Positions 43,027 through 51,574 of a stretch of DNA of 64,000 nt are shown here, piece by piece. The first letter of the stretch is position 1. Every line of letters starts with the position of its first letter. Position numbers and translations under genes: made by a program. This DNA comes from MED-G105 sp039819085 (GTDB lineage Bacteria > Pseudomonadota > Alphaproteobacteria > Caulobacterales > Parvularculaceae), in NCBI GenBank assembly GCA_039819085.1, contig JBCBSQ010000010.1, positions 1 through 64,000 of the forward strand, in the 5' to 3' direction. The notes beneath the pieces are model-generated. The model was not told the DNA's origin. It saw only the letters and a program-made list of their open reading frames with translations, and did not search any database.

Positions 43027-43563
43027 ATGGACTGGAGCGCGTTACGGCGCATTGTCACTCAGCTAGATGAGAACGGCCGCTCGGACGTGTTGATCGACGG
43101 CGGCCCGGCCAAGACCCTCGCGGTGGAAGAGGCGGGGCTCGCGGAAATCTGGACGGCGGCGCTCACCGGCGCCGACTTGCAGGCCGGAGAAGACCGTCTT
43201 GCTACGGAGGATGTGCGGCTTGAGCCGGGCGCCGGCGCCGTCAAGGTGAGGTGGTTTACCGTGCCGCCGGAGGACCCGGAAATGTCGGCGGAAGACCGTG
43301 AGGCGCAGGCGGCTTTCGGGTTCGCCGCGTGCGGCGCAAGCGAGGCCCGCGTCGACACGTCGCGACATCCGATGATGCACAAAACGGAGACACTGGACGT
43401 CATCATCCTTGTGCGCGGGGAGGTTGATCTTCTCCTGGACAAAGGCGCGCCGCGCGCAATGAAACCGGGGGATGTCGTCATTCAGCGTGCGACCAATCAC
43501 GCCTGGATCAATCGCGGTGAAGAGACCGCGTTGCTTGTCGCCGTATTGATTAGCGCGGCTTAA
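43027..43563 (+). CDS. Cupin-domain protein
   Basis: A 178-residue cytoplasmic protein. The C-terminal half is a cupin barrel: MMHKTETLDVIILVRGEVDLLLD (motif 1, with H and E ligands) and KPGDVVIQRATNHAWIN (motif 2, with H). The N-terminal ~60 residues are helical (LRRIVTQLDENGRSDVLIDG). The pattern resembles cupins in secondary metabolism and aromatic degradation. GGAGG precedes the ATG. Its 3' end overlaps the convergent renalase-like gene by 14 nt. Whether the upstream TPP riboswitch controls it is unknown. Confidence 0.82.
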   Translation: MDWSALRRIVTQLDENGRSDVLIDGGPAKTLAVEEAGLAEIWTAALTGADLQAGEDRLATEDVRLEPGAGAVKVRWFTVPPEDPEMSAEDREAQAAFGFAACGASEARVDTSRHPMMHKTETLDVIILVRGEVDLLLDKGAPRAMKPGDVVIQRATNHAWINRGEETALLVAVLISAA

Positions 43564-44569
43564 GCGAAAGCCGTTCCATCAGCGCTTTGGCGGCCGCGTC
43601 GCCGCTCTTGAAAGCGTCTTCGGCTTCGGCGCCGAGAAGCCAGTCGCCTGCGGCGAGCGCCGTTCCGTCATCTGATGACAAAAAGGGCGCGCCGACCGGA
43701 CGCGCGACGCGGGCGTAGCGCCAGCGATGCGCGCTGGCGTAGAGGACGGGCGCACCGTCTTCGCCAATCGCGGCAAGGACGAACGGCGTCAACTCGGCGG
43801 CGACGTCGTCGCGGTCGCGTTCCAGGTTATCGGCGGACCAGTCCGCGCGCGCGTGGGCGACGACGCGCAGCGGCGCGGGCGCGCGGCCGGGCTTTGCGCT
43901 TTCAAAGACGATCATTTCAATTGGCCCTTCGACCGGGATTGTCCGGGGTGACGGCGCGTCTTTTGTCGCGCCGGCAATCGCGATCATCAGTGTCCAGCAG
44001 GGCGTCATGCGCGCCGCGCGCGCGGCGGCCGCAAGGTCCGGCTCGGCGAGAAGGAGAATGTCCGCCGTCTGCGGCGCCGGCGCAGTGACGATTACAGCGT
44101 CTACGGATGGAGTGGCGTGCGGGCGCTCTAGAGCCGGCGCATCAAGATCGAGACGCCAGCGCGAACCGTCGCGGATTATCGTGCGAACGCGCGTCTGAAA
44201 TCGGATGTCGAGGCCCGCCGCCGCGGGCGCAAGCAACGTGTTCATTCGGGGAACGCCCACCAACGCGGCTGCGTCGACCACATCCGTATTGAACGCCGGC
44301 CAGGCGGCCGCGGCGTCCTTTTCCCGCAGCGACTGCAGGAAACTCGCAAATGACGCCTCCCGCGCGACGATCGCCGGCGCGCCGTGATCGAATTGAAGGC
44401 CGTGCGCCGGTCCAGCGTCGCGCACGCGCCGGGTCGCCAGCCGCCCGCCAACGCCGCGGCTCTTTTCGTAGACGGCGACGACGTAGCCAGCGTCTTCGAG
44501 GACTCGCGCGGCGGTGAGGCCAGCCATCCCTGCGCCGACCACCGCAATATGGGGTGAGGGTCCGCTCAT
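43550..44569 (-). CDS. Renalase-like FAD-dependent oxidoreductase
   Basis: A 339-residue flavoprotein. The N-terminal Rossmann motif is IAVVGAGMAGLTAARVLEDAG, followed by EKSRGVGGRLATRR, typical of renalase and amine-oxidase-like enzymes, and a C-terminal FAD segment (WLLGAEAEDAFKSGDAAA). Bacterial renalases oxidise isomeric dihydro-NAD(P), a repair reaction, and this is the best guess. The ATG at 44569 starts the Rossmann fold; the longer open frame upstream is antisense to the M20 gene. Confidence 0.88.
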   Translation of the reverse strand: MSGPSPHIAVVGAGMAGLTAARVLEDAGYVVAVYEKSRGVGGRLATRRVRDAGPAHGLQFDHGAPAIVAREASFASFLQSLREKDAAAAWPAFNTDVVDAAALVGVPRMNTLLAPAAAGLDIRFQTRVRTIIRDGSRWRLDLDAPALERPHATPSVDAVIVTAPAPQTADILLLAEPDLAAAARAARMTPCWTLMIAIAGATKDAPSPRTIPVEGPIEMIVFESAKPGRAPAPLRVVAHARADWSADNLERDRDDVAAELTPFVLAAIGEDGAPVLYASAHRWRYARVARPVGAPFLSSDDGTALAAGDWLLGAEAEDAFKSGDAAAKALMERLSLKPR

Positions 44570-44671
44570 CTGATCATCCTTATGCGGCCGACGCAAAAGC
44601 GGGGCTCTGGTTGGCGCAAACGACGAATAGTTGCTTATACTGCCCGCCGAAGAAGGACAGAGGGGCGTTCC

Positions 44672-45982
44672 ATGAAACATTTCGTCGCGGCGTTCGCCAT
44701 CGCCACGTTCGCCGCAGGGCTCGGTCCCGCCGCGGCTCAATTGTCGCCGGTAGAGGAGGACATTGTCGCCCGCGTCGAAGCGGACGCCGACGAGGCGATG
44801 GCGTTTCTCGAACAAGTGGTCAACGTCAATTCCGGGACGATGAATCATGACGGCGTGAAGCGCGTCGGCGAGATGTTTGGCGAACGCTTTGACGGCATCG
44901 GCTTTGAGACGGAGTGGATTGACCTGCGCGAGGCGGTCGACCGCTCCGGACACCTCATTGCGCGCCGCGAGGGCGAGGCCGGCAACCGGCTTCTTCTCAT
45001 CGGTCATCTTGATACGGTCTTTCCGAAGGACAGCGATTTTCAGACATTTGAAATCAAGGGGAACCGCGCGGCCGGCCCTGGCGTCGCCGACATGAAGGGC
45101 GGCAATGTTGCGGTGCTTTTTGCGTTGAAGGCGCTCAGTGAAGCGGGGCTGCTTGACGAAGCGGGCATTGAGGTCGTGTTCACAGGCGATGAGGAAAAAA
45201 GCGGCAAGCCGATCTCCATCTCGCGAGAGGCGTTGATTGACGCTGCGAAACGGGCCGATGTCGCCTTGAACTTTGAGGGCGGCGAGCGCGGCGCGGCGGT
45301 CACCGGCCGACGCGGGTCTTCTTCCTGGGTGCTGACGACAACCGGCAATCGACGCCACTCCAGCGGCGTCTTCCGTGATGGCGTGGGGGCTGGCGCGGCG
45401 TTCGAAATGGCTCGGATACTGAACGAGTTTTATGAACAGCTCGCCGACGAAAAGTTCCTCACCTTCAATCCGGGCGTCGTTTTGGCGGGTACGGATGTTA
45501 CCTATGACCGCTCGCTTAATCGCGGCGCGTCGGCGGGCAAGACGAACGTCGTCACGCAAAAGGCCGTCGTCCATGGCGATCTTCGATTTTTGACCGAGAC
45601 GCAAAAGGAAGAGGCGCGTGAGAAGATGCGCAAGATCGTCGCCGACAGTCTGCCGGGCACCAGCGCCGAAATCGAGTTCATCGATTCCTACCCGGCGATG
45701 ACGCCGAGCGATGCGAACATCGCCCTATTGGCGGTGCTTTCCGATGTCAGCGAGGATCTGGGCGGGGAGACGTTGGCGCCGAACGATCCCGGACGGCGCG
45801 GGGCGGCGGATGTGTCTTTCGCGGCGCCGTACGCCGGCGCGTCGCTGGACGGCCTTGGCGTATATGGTCGCGGCGCCCATGGTCCGAACGAGGAGATGCA
45901 GATCGCCAGCCTTGAAAGCGCGACCAAGCGCGCGGCGATCCTGATCTACCGCCTGACGAGACCTGACGCGCCCTCGTTTTAG
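44672..45982 (+). CDS. Exported M20-family metallopeptidase (carboxypeptidase G2-like)
   Basis: A 436-residue zinc peptidase with a signal peptide (MKHFVAAFAIATFAAGLGPAAA). Metal ligands fit M20: LLIGHLDTVFP (His and Asp), GPGVADMKGG (bridging Asp), VVFTGDEEKSGK (catalytic Glu and ligand), and a C-terminal His in GRGAHGPNEEM. It probably removes C-terminal amino acids from peptides or folates in the periplasm. AGGGG lies before the ATG, and a terminator follows the gene. Confidence 0.92.
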   Translation: MKHFVAAFAIATFAAGLGPAAAQLSPVEEDIVARVEADADEAMAFLEQVVNVNSGTMNHDGVKRVGEMFGERFDGIGFETEWIDLREAVDRSGHLIARREGEAGNRLLLIGHLDTVFPKDSDFQTFEIKGNRAAGPGVADMKGGNVAVLFALKALSEAGLLDEAGIEVVFTGDEEKSGKPISISREALIDAAKRADVALNFEGGERGAAVTGRRGSSSWVLTTTGNRRHSSGVFRDGVGAGAAFEMARILNEFYEQLADEKFLTFNPGVVLAGTDVTYDRSLNRGASAGKTNVVTQKAVVHGDLRFLTETQKEEAREKMRKIVADSLPGTSAEIEFIDSYPAMTPSDANIALLAVLSDVSEDLGGETLAPNDPGRRGAADVSFAAPYAGASLDGLGVYGRGAHGPNEEMQIASLESATKRAAILIYRLTRPDAPSF

Positions 45983-46026
45983 GCGCGCCGCGTCGCCGAA
46001 TTGGTCAGGTGGACAAGCGGATTGAA

Positions 46027-46060
46027 AAAGCCCCGGCGACAAGATCGTCCGGGGCTTTCT
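46027..46060. terminator. Probable bidirectional terminator
   Basis: Inverted repeat AAAGCCCCGG / CCGGGGCTTT with a 12-nt loop that can pair further (GAC/GTC) is followed by TTTCT, with A-residues on the other side. It lies between the convergent M20 gene and the small exported-protein gene and could serve both. Confidence 0.88.
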
Positions 46061-46091
46061 CATTCGGTGTGGTTGGCTCGATCGCCGCCTC

Positions 46092-46550
46092 CTAGTCATC
46101 GGCGGTCTCCTTGATCGAAACCCTCTTTACAGGGACGACGGTGGTCTCTGCTGTAACCTCACGGACTTCAGCCGTACTCGGCTGATCCACCGGCTTGTCG
46201 TCGTCGCCAATGGCGGCCCTTGCAAGGCCAAGCGCTTCCAGGCACGCCTCGCCGGCGCAAGTCGCCCTGATGATCAGGACTTCGGCCGCGTCGGGCGGCG
46301 TCTCGTTTCGCCCGCTAGGCCCGGTCTTCGCCGCGATCGGCGACAGCGTCGGTTTGCCGCCGGCGCCGCTGAAGGCGTTCAAGACTTTCTCCTGGGCCTT
46401 GTCGACTTCCTCGCGGGCGAACACGACCGGCCCAGCCCTGATTTCGGCGAGAAGCCGCTCACCGTGAGCGGTGTCTCCGAAAACGGCGCCGCCGGCGAAT
46501 GTCGCCGCAAGCGCGGGCGCGGCGATTGCGAACTTGGCTATCGTTCCCAT
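46092..46550 (-). CDS. Hypothetical exported protein, 152 aa
   Basis: ATG 46550 follows AAAGGAGAC at 8 nt; a second ATG at 46556 is too close to it. The N-terminal hydrophobic segment (FAIAAPALAATFAGGAVFG) is a signal peptide or anchor. The mature part contains one cysteine pair in RATCAGEACLEALG and a charged Val/Thr-rich C terminus. I recognise no family. Confidence 0.68.
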   Translation of the reverse strand: MGTIAKFAIAAPALAATFAGGAVFGDTAHGERLLAEIRAGPVVFAREEVDKAQEKVLNAFSGAGGKPTLSPIAAKTGPSGRNETPPDAAEVLIIRATCAGEACLEALGLARAAIGDDDKPVDQPSTAEVREVTAETTVVPVKRVSIKETADD

Positions 46551-46556
46551 GACCAT

Positions 46557-46919
46557 GTCTCCTTTCTTTTCTGGTGCGGAGGGAACATGCGCTGAAAATG
46601 GCGGACCCCGCCGCCGCGGACCAAAGACGTTGCGACGCGTCAATTTAGGACGCGCGCCAGTTTTTGGCGTCGCCAGTCGCGCCGCGCTATCGCGTATCGT
46701 TCGCGTTTCGAACACTGCTCGCGCGTGTAGAGGCTGCGCTGGAACGCGGCGGCTGTCGGCGCAAGCTGGCGGCGCGTCTCGTCCATTGTTGGCGGGATCG
46801 CGCAACAACCTCAAATACTCAGCAAAATCAACGACCCGATTCCAATAAACATGATTGAAACATGTTGCCTTCACGTGCGGCCTTGATAGTCTCGCCAGCT
46901 GAATCATGGGGCGGACAAG
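46557..46919. other. Divergent intergenic region with AACATG repeats
   Basis: About 360 nt between divergent genes, locally AT-rich near 46800-46865. The sequence AAACATGATTGAAACATGTT (46847-46866) contains two AACATG half-sites and the palindrome AACATGTT, about 55 nt before the HTH-like gene, and could be an operator. No clear promoter can be drawn. Confidence 0.45.
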
Positions 46920-48101
46920 GTGGCGGGGCGGAAAACCAAGAGACGGCGGCAACTGCACAAGCGGTTGAACCTGATCCGCTTTGCGTTCGGGTTTCGCGAT
47001 CACGCGTATTTCAAGCCAAAAGACAGCCGCACCGGGATCGACCTCGCGCACGGTAATTTCGCGACGGCGTTCAAGGATGCGATCTGGCGGGCCTGGACGC
47101 GCGAAGAGCTGTTGAAGGCCTTCGGCGGGGCCGGCGACGGGATCAAGTACGATCCCCCCGCCGACGCGACCGTCGACAGGTGGTTGCGCGGCGAAACTGA
47201 TCCTGGTGCGGATCAATATCCGGGAATCGCCCATGCGCTGAACTGGATGCTGTCGCATGCGCGAACGTCGCCTGGCTATCTGAAATCAAAGGGCGTCGCC
47301 GATGAACCGCTCATCGCCGCGAAGTTCTCATTCGACGCGGCGAGCGTCGACCCGCGCACTACGTCCGATCGCGAGCTTGCTGAAGACATGGGCTTTGACA
47401 TCGGCGTTTTCGACGAATGGTGGGATCACGCCGGCGCCTCGAACCAGGCCTCGAAGCTCAGTCAGGTGGAATCCCGTCTTGTCGGGTTTTACCACTCTTA
47501 CCGTCTCCATGCGGAGAAAGACGGCGGACTTCAGCAGGACGTTATTCTCATCAAGGAGAATGACGCAAGGGATGGGCTCCGCGCATTGATGGTCGGCAAT
47601 AGCGAGCCGCCGTGGCGGGGTGATCTCGTCGTCGGCCGCAATACGGCGTCGTCCATGTTGATCCGCTCGAATATGTATATCGGCACCCAGGTGAACACCA
47701 TCTCGCTTGCGCATGTCGAAAAGGCGCCGGGGCTCCTCTTCGGGTTTCGGTCGCGGATTATCGAAGAGTCGAGCAACTATATCGCCGCCTACCGCATGTT
47801 GCTCGTGAGGGCGGAAGAGCCGCGATACCAGGCGTATCTGGACGAGGACATCGACGACATAGAGGAAGCCGATGACGGGCGTTTGCTCCGTGAGCTGAGT
47901 GGAATGGCGAGGCCAATTGACCTCGCTGCGGAGAGCGTCAACGAAGAGACCAAGCTCATCGCCGACATTCTGCGCGAGCCGCCGCGCCGCGAAATTGCCG
48001 ACGTTGAATATGACGACCGCGCATCGCACAATATCTTTGGGCTGACGCGGCAGGTGCAGGAACTGGCGCGTCGCCGCGCGGCCCGGGTGGTCGCGGCGTG
48101 A
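46920..48101 (+). CDS. HTH-like N-terminal domain plus unknown C-terminal domain, 393 aa
   Basis: I do not recognise the full-length family. After a basic N terminus (RKTKRRRQLHKR), residues ~50-112 look like a divergent XRE helix-turn-helix: FKDAIWRAWTREELLKAF, then TVDRWLRGETDPG and IAHALNWML in place of the usual W-E-R-G and I-A-x-A-L. Residues ~190-310 form a beta-rich domain (VGFYHSYRLHAEK, GDLVVGRNTASSM, ISLAHVEKAPGLLFGF) like a ligand-sensing module. The C terminus is acidic, then basic. The start is a GTG. Its stop overlaps the next gene's start as GTGA, so it is coupled to the phosphodiester glycosidase. Confidence 0.7.
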   Translation: MAGRKTKRRRQLHKRLNLIRFAFGFRDHAYFKPKDSRTGIDLAHGNFATAFKDAIWRAWTREELLKAFGGAGDGIKYDPPADATVDRWLRGETDPGADQYPGIAHALNWMLSHARTSPGYLKSKGVADEPLIAAKFSFDAASVDPRTTSDRELAEDMGFDIGVFDEWWDHAGASNQASKLSQVESRLVGFYHSYRLHAEKDGGLQQDVILIKENDARDGLRALMVGNSEPPWRGDLVVGRNTASSMLIRSNMYIGTQVNTISLAHVEKAPGLLFGFRSRIIEESSNYIAAYRMLLVRAEEPRYQAYLDEDIDDIEEADDGRLLRELSGMARPIDLAAESVNEETKLIADILREPPRREIADVEYDDRASHNIFGLTRQVQELARRRAARVVAA

Positions 48102-48883
48102 GGCGGGACGCCTGGAGCGCGGGCGTAGTCTCTTGCGTGTTCGCCCTCCTCGTTGTCGCCCTCCTCGCGGTCGGCGTCATCGACGCCCGCGCAGCGGCTG
48201 GCGACGACGCAATCTGCCGGCCCGTCTCGCATCGCGGCGCGCCTTATGTGGTGTGCGAAGTAGATCCCTCCCGGCATGCGGTAAAGCTCTTTCTGAACGA
48301 TGAGAATGGCTCGCCGCTCGGGCATTTCAGCGCGCTTGACGATCGCGTTCGCACGGGCGGGGACCGCCTCGTGATGGCGATGAATGGCGGCATGTATCAT
48401 CGCGACAGATCTCCCGTTGGCCATTATGTGGAAGACGGAGAAACACGTCTCGGCGTCAATCTGCGGGAAGGGCCCGGCAACTTCCACATGCTCCCGAATG
48501 GCGTCTTTTTCGTGACGGAGAGGGGCGCCGGCGTTCTCGAAAGCGCCGCCTATGACGCCGCCGAACTTGATGTTCTGTACGCGACGCAGTCCGGTCCGAT
48601 GCTCGTTATTGACGGCGCGCTGCACCCGCGATTTCTGCCGGACTCTGACAGTTTGAAGCGCCGCAATGGCGTCGGCGCGCGTGAGGACGGCGCGCTAGTA
48701 TTTGCGGTTTCAGACGCGCCAGTGCGGTTTCACGATTTCGCGACGCTCTTCCGCGATCGCCTGAACGCGCCGAACGCGCTTTATCTCGATGGAACGATCT
48801 CGCGGTTGCATGCGCCTGGCCTTGGCCGCAGCGACCCCGGCGTCGCCATGGGGCCGATCATCGGCGTTGTCGCCGCCGAATAG
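48098..48883 (+). CDS. Exported phosphodiester glycosidase-family protein (NAGPA/DUF2233)
   Basis: A 261-residue protein with an N-terminal signal or anchor (VVSCVFALLVVALLAVGVI). The NAGPA domain shows MAMNGGMYHRDRSPVGHYVEDG, FHMLPNGVFF, ATQSGPMLVIDG, RNGVGAREDG and NALYLDGTISRLH. The family cleaves GlcNAc-phosphodiester bonds in eukaryotes; bacterial members are mostly unstudied and may act on cell-wall or exopolysaccharide phosphodiesters. It is translationally coupled (GTGA) to the upstream HTH-like gene, which suggests shared regulation. Confidence 0.87.
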   Translation: MRRDAWSAGVVSCVFALLVVALLAVGVIDARAAAGDDAICRPVSHRGAPYVVCEVDPSRHAVKLFLNDENGSPLGHFSALDDRVRTGGDRLVMAMNGGMYHRDRSPVGHYVEDGETRLGVNLREGPGNFHMLPNGVFFVTERGAGVLESAAYDAAELDVLYATQSGPMLVIDGALHPRFLPDSDSLKRRNGVGAREDGALVFAVSDAPVRFHDFATLFRDRLNAPNALYLDGTISRLHAPGLGRSDPGVAMGPIIGVVAAE

Positions 48884-48901
48884 GCCGCGCCGTGAGCCCG
48901 T

Positions 48902-49726
48902 TCAATCAAGCTTGAAGACGCGCTTTGCGTTGCCGGAGAGGAATAGGCTTTGCGCTTCTTCGTCAAGCTTAAGGTCCGGCAGCGCCTTCAGGCACCTCGC
49001 CGGCGCGAGCATCGGCCAGTTGGAGCCGAACATCACGCGCGTGCGGCCTTCTTCTTTCAGGAATCTGACGAAATCCGGCGTCAGGCGATGCAGGACATAA
49101 GCGGACGTGTCCACATAAAAGTTCGGAAACTTGTGGGCGACCGAGACGACTTCATCGACCCAGGGAATGCCCACATGGCCGCCGACCACGACCAGCTCCG
49201 GAAAGTCAAGCAGCACGTCTTCAAGGTAGGGAATTAGCCGTCCGGGTTCGGAGCGTCGCAAGGGGCCAGTGTGTCCTACTTGCGTGCAGAACGGAACGCC
49301 CGCGTCAATGCATGCCGCATAAACGGGATAAAATCGCCGGTCGTTCGGCGGCAGATCCCAGAGCCAGGGCAGGGCGCGCACGCCGATGAAGCCGTCATTC
49401 GTCCGCCGCCGGATTTCCCTGACCGCGCCCATCGGGTCTTTCAGGTCAACGCTCAAGACCCCCCGAAACCGGTCCGGCGCCGCGGCGACGTGGCCCGCCA
49501 CATCGTCGTTCGAAATCAGCGCCCCCGTCGGCCCGGTCCAGGCGGAGATGATGGTGATCTCAACTCCCGCTTCGTCCATGGCGGCGAGGGTCGCGTCGCG
49601 ATCAGGCGGCGGCGCGTCATCTGCCTGCCGGTTCCACCGATTGAGGCTCGCCATCCAGGGCGCCGCCGCCATTTCAGGCGTCGGGATCTGCGCCCAGGCG
49701 TCGATGATCGGGGTCGAGGCGGACAT
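48902..49726 (-). CDS. Amidohydrolase_2-family protein lacking the usual metal motif
   Basis: A 274-residue TIM-barrel protein of the ACMSD/resorcylate-decarboxylase type. The usual N-terminal D-x-H-x-H reads IIDAWAQI, with both histidines missing. TQVGHTGPLRR and VVGGHVGIPWVDE keep the other His residues, and the final (G)SD loop reads MFGSNWPM with Asn. The metal site is thus altered and activity uncertain; a subfamily with this DAWAQ start seems to exist. GGAG precedes the ATG. Confidence 0.82.
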   Translation of the reverse strand: MSASTPIIDAWAQIPTPEMAAAPWMASLNRWNRQADDAPPPDRDATLAAMDEAGVEITIISAWTGPTGALISNDDVAGHVAAAPDRFRGVLSVDLKDPMGAVREIRRRTNDGFIGVRALPWLWDLPPNDRRFYPVYAACIDAGVPFCTQVGHTGPLRRSEPGRLIPYLEDVLLDFPELVVVGGHVGIPWVDEVVSVAHKFPNFYVDTSAYVLHRLTPDFVRFLKEEGRTRVMFGSNWPMLAPARCLKALPDLKLDEEAQSLFLSGNAKRVFKLD

Positions 49727-49803
49727 CGGGTAGCTCCGTCTAGGGTTCGACTTATCCTATCCCAAACGCCCGCGCGCGTCCCCGGCGAAGCGCAGCGCGC
49801 TTG

Positions 49804-50670
49804 CTACGCTTCGCCGATTTTGTCCTGGGTGCGCGTCTCAAAATCCGCGGCGCTATGGCGCTCGCGGAGCTGCGCCGACGGATCGCCCCAGGACCTGTTG
49901 ACCATGCGCCCGCGCTTCGCCGCCGGCCGCGCCGCGATCTGGTCGGCCCAGCGCACGACGTTCTTGTATTCGGCGACTTGAAGGAATTCCGCCGCGTCGT
50001 ACAGGACCCCTTTGACGAGCCCGCCATACCACGGCCACACGGCGATATCCGCAATCGTATAGTCCGCGCCCGCCAGGTATTCGCTCTCGGCGAGCCGCCG
50101 GTCGAGGACGTCGAGCTGGCGTTTCACCTCCATGGTGAAGCGATTAATGGGGTATTCAAACTTTTCCGGCGCGTAGGCGTAAAAGTGCCCGAAGCCGCCG
50201 CCGAGATAGGGCGCTGAGCCCATCTGCCAGAAGAGCCAGTTGAACGTTTCCGTCCGCGCCGGGCCGGACGCAGGCAGGAAGGCGCCAAACTTCTCCGCCA
50301 GGTGAAGAAGGATTGAGGCGGATTCAAAAACGTGGAGCGGTTCTGGGCCGGACCGATCGAGAAGCGCCGGGATCTTGGAGTTCGGGTTGATATCGACAAA
50401 GCCCGACCCGAACTGATCCCCCTCCTGAATATTGATGAGCCAGGCGTCATACTCCGCCCCGGCGTGGCCCGCCTCCAGGAGCTCTTCGAACATCACCGTC
50501 GCTTTGACGCCGTTCGGCGTCGCGAGCGAATAAAGCTGAAACGGGTGTTCGCCGACCGGCAGCTCCCTGTCATGGGTCGCGCCTGAGATCGGCCGATTGA
50601 TCGAGGCGAACTTGCCGCCGCTTTCGGCGTCCCATGTCCAGACTTTCGGCGGTTCGTAGGCGTCGGCCAT
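49804..50670 (-). CDS. yghU: YghU-like glutathione S-transferase / disulfide-bond oxidoreductase
   Basis: A 288-residue GST-fold protein with the long N-terminal extension of the Nu class (YEPPKVWTWDAESGGKFASINRP) and the segment HPFQLYSLATPNGVKATVMFEEL. It ends in YTIADIAVWPWYGGLV and SWGDPSAQLRERH. YghU binds two glutathiones and reduces disulfides or organic peroxides. GGAAGGGA lies before the ATG. No linked gene suggests a substrate here. Confidence 0.92.
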   Translation of the reverse strand: MADAYEPPKVWTWDAESGGKFASINRPISGATHDRELPVGEHPFQLYSLATPNGVKATVMFEELLEAGHAGAEYDAWLINIQEGDQFGSGFVDINPNSKIPALLDRSGPEPLHVFESASILLHLAEKFGAFLPASGPARTETFNWLFWQMGSAPYLGGGFGHFYAYAPEKFEYPINRFTMEVKRQLDVLDRRLAESEYLAGADYTIADIAVWPWYGGLVKGVLYDAAEFLQVAEYKNVVRWADQIAARPAAKRGRMVNRSWGDPSAQLRERHSAADFETRTQDKIGEA

Positions 50671-50849
50671 TTGCGCATCCCTTCCGTGGCTGTCTCGCAG
50701 TGAAGCGGAACATAGGCGTCAGAGGCGGGAATAACACTCACCTCTGCGCGAGCGCCTCGGGACGGCGACCGCGCGAAAAGTGGTCAGGTGATCGGAAGCC
50801 CCTATCGATCCCGCGGCGACTTGCCCGCGACGCGATCGATTGATATCAC

Positions 50850-50982
50850 TGCGACACGACCGAGGGGCGCCGGCGGACCGGCTGAGATCGCGTTCCTACC
50901 GCTGCGACGCAGCGCCTGGGACCACGACGCGAGCACCCTTTGAACCTGATCCGGTTAGCGCCGGCGTAGGGACGGGACGCGA
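50850..50982 (+). ncRNA. TPP riboswitch (THI box) of the thiC operon
   Basis: A complete aptamer: GAGGGGCGCC at 50862, a CCGG-loop-CCGG stem, CTGAGA at 50882, a long P3a-type insert, then ACCCTTTGAACCTGATCC, GGTTAGCGCCGG and CGTAGGGA. It precedes the RidA-like gene by about 70 nt and thiC beyond it, and should turn off expression when thiamine pyrophosphate is abundant. Confidence 0.96.
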
Positions 50983-51053
50983 TGGAGCCGCTTGCGCTCC
51001 ATCGACGGAAATCCTTCGCCGGGCGCGCCAAGAGGACATAGGAGCGCCGAGCG

Positions 51054-51530
51054 ATGCCTTGCAAAACAACTAACCGAGTTGCGTCCGCCTTTGTCGCGGC
51101 GGCCCTTGCCGCTGGCGTCACGTCATCCGCATCCGCCGCCGACCGAGAAGTCATCGTGCCGGACGCGTGGAAGAGGTCCTATGAGGATCTGCACTACGCG
51201 CCGGCCGTGCGGGCGGGCGACTTACTCATTCTGTCCGGCGTCGTCGCGGGCCTTGGTCCTGACCCGGATGATACCGACGCCGCGGCTGGGTACGACCGCG
51301 CGTTCAAGGCGATCGGCCAAATCCTGAAGGAGGCGGGCGCCGATTGGGACGACGTCGTCGAGATCCAGACCTTCCATACGGATCTGCCGGCCCAGATCGC
51401 GGAGTTCGGCGCAGTCAAAGACCGCTACATCAAGGAGCCATACCCCGCCTGGACGGCGATCGACATTGATCGTCTCTACCCGGATCGCGGCCTCGTTGAG
51501 ATCAAGATCACCGCATATACGGGCGATTGA
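51054..51530 (+). CDS. Exported RidA-family protein in the thiamine operon
   Basis: A 158-residue protein with a signal peptide (FVAAALAAGVTSSASA-AD) followed by a YjgF/RidA fold (GDLLILSGVVAG, AFKAIGQILKEAGADWDDVVEI, LVEIKITAY). The catalytic Arg of enamine/imine deaminases, expected in the segment before the last strand, is replaced: the sequence reads PYPAWTAIDI with W133. It therefore probably lacks RidA activity and resembles Rid groups of unknown function. GGAG precedes the ATG; it sits between the TPP riboswitch and thiC, 44 nt before thiC. Confidence 0.88.
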   Translation: MPCKTTNRVASAFVAAALAAGVTSSASAADREVIVPDAWKRSYEDLHYAPAVRAGDLLILSGVVAGLGPDPDDTDAAAGYDRAFKAIGQILKEAGADWDDVVEIQTFHTDLPAQIAEFGAVKDRYIKEPYPAWTAIDIDRLYPDRGLVEIKITAYTGD

Positions 51531-51574
51531 TCGCCGCTTTATTCATCCGGTTTCAACAATAAGCGAGACGCACC

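Noticed and set aside
44570..45604. N-terminal extension of the renalase-like frame
   Set aside because: It is antisense to the M20 peptidase. The Rossmann motif starts at 44569, so the extension is a shadow.
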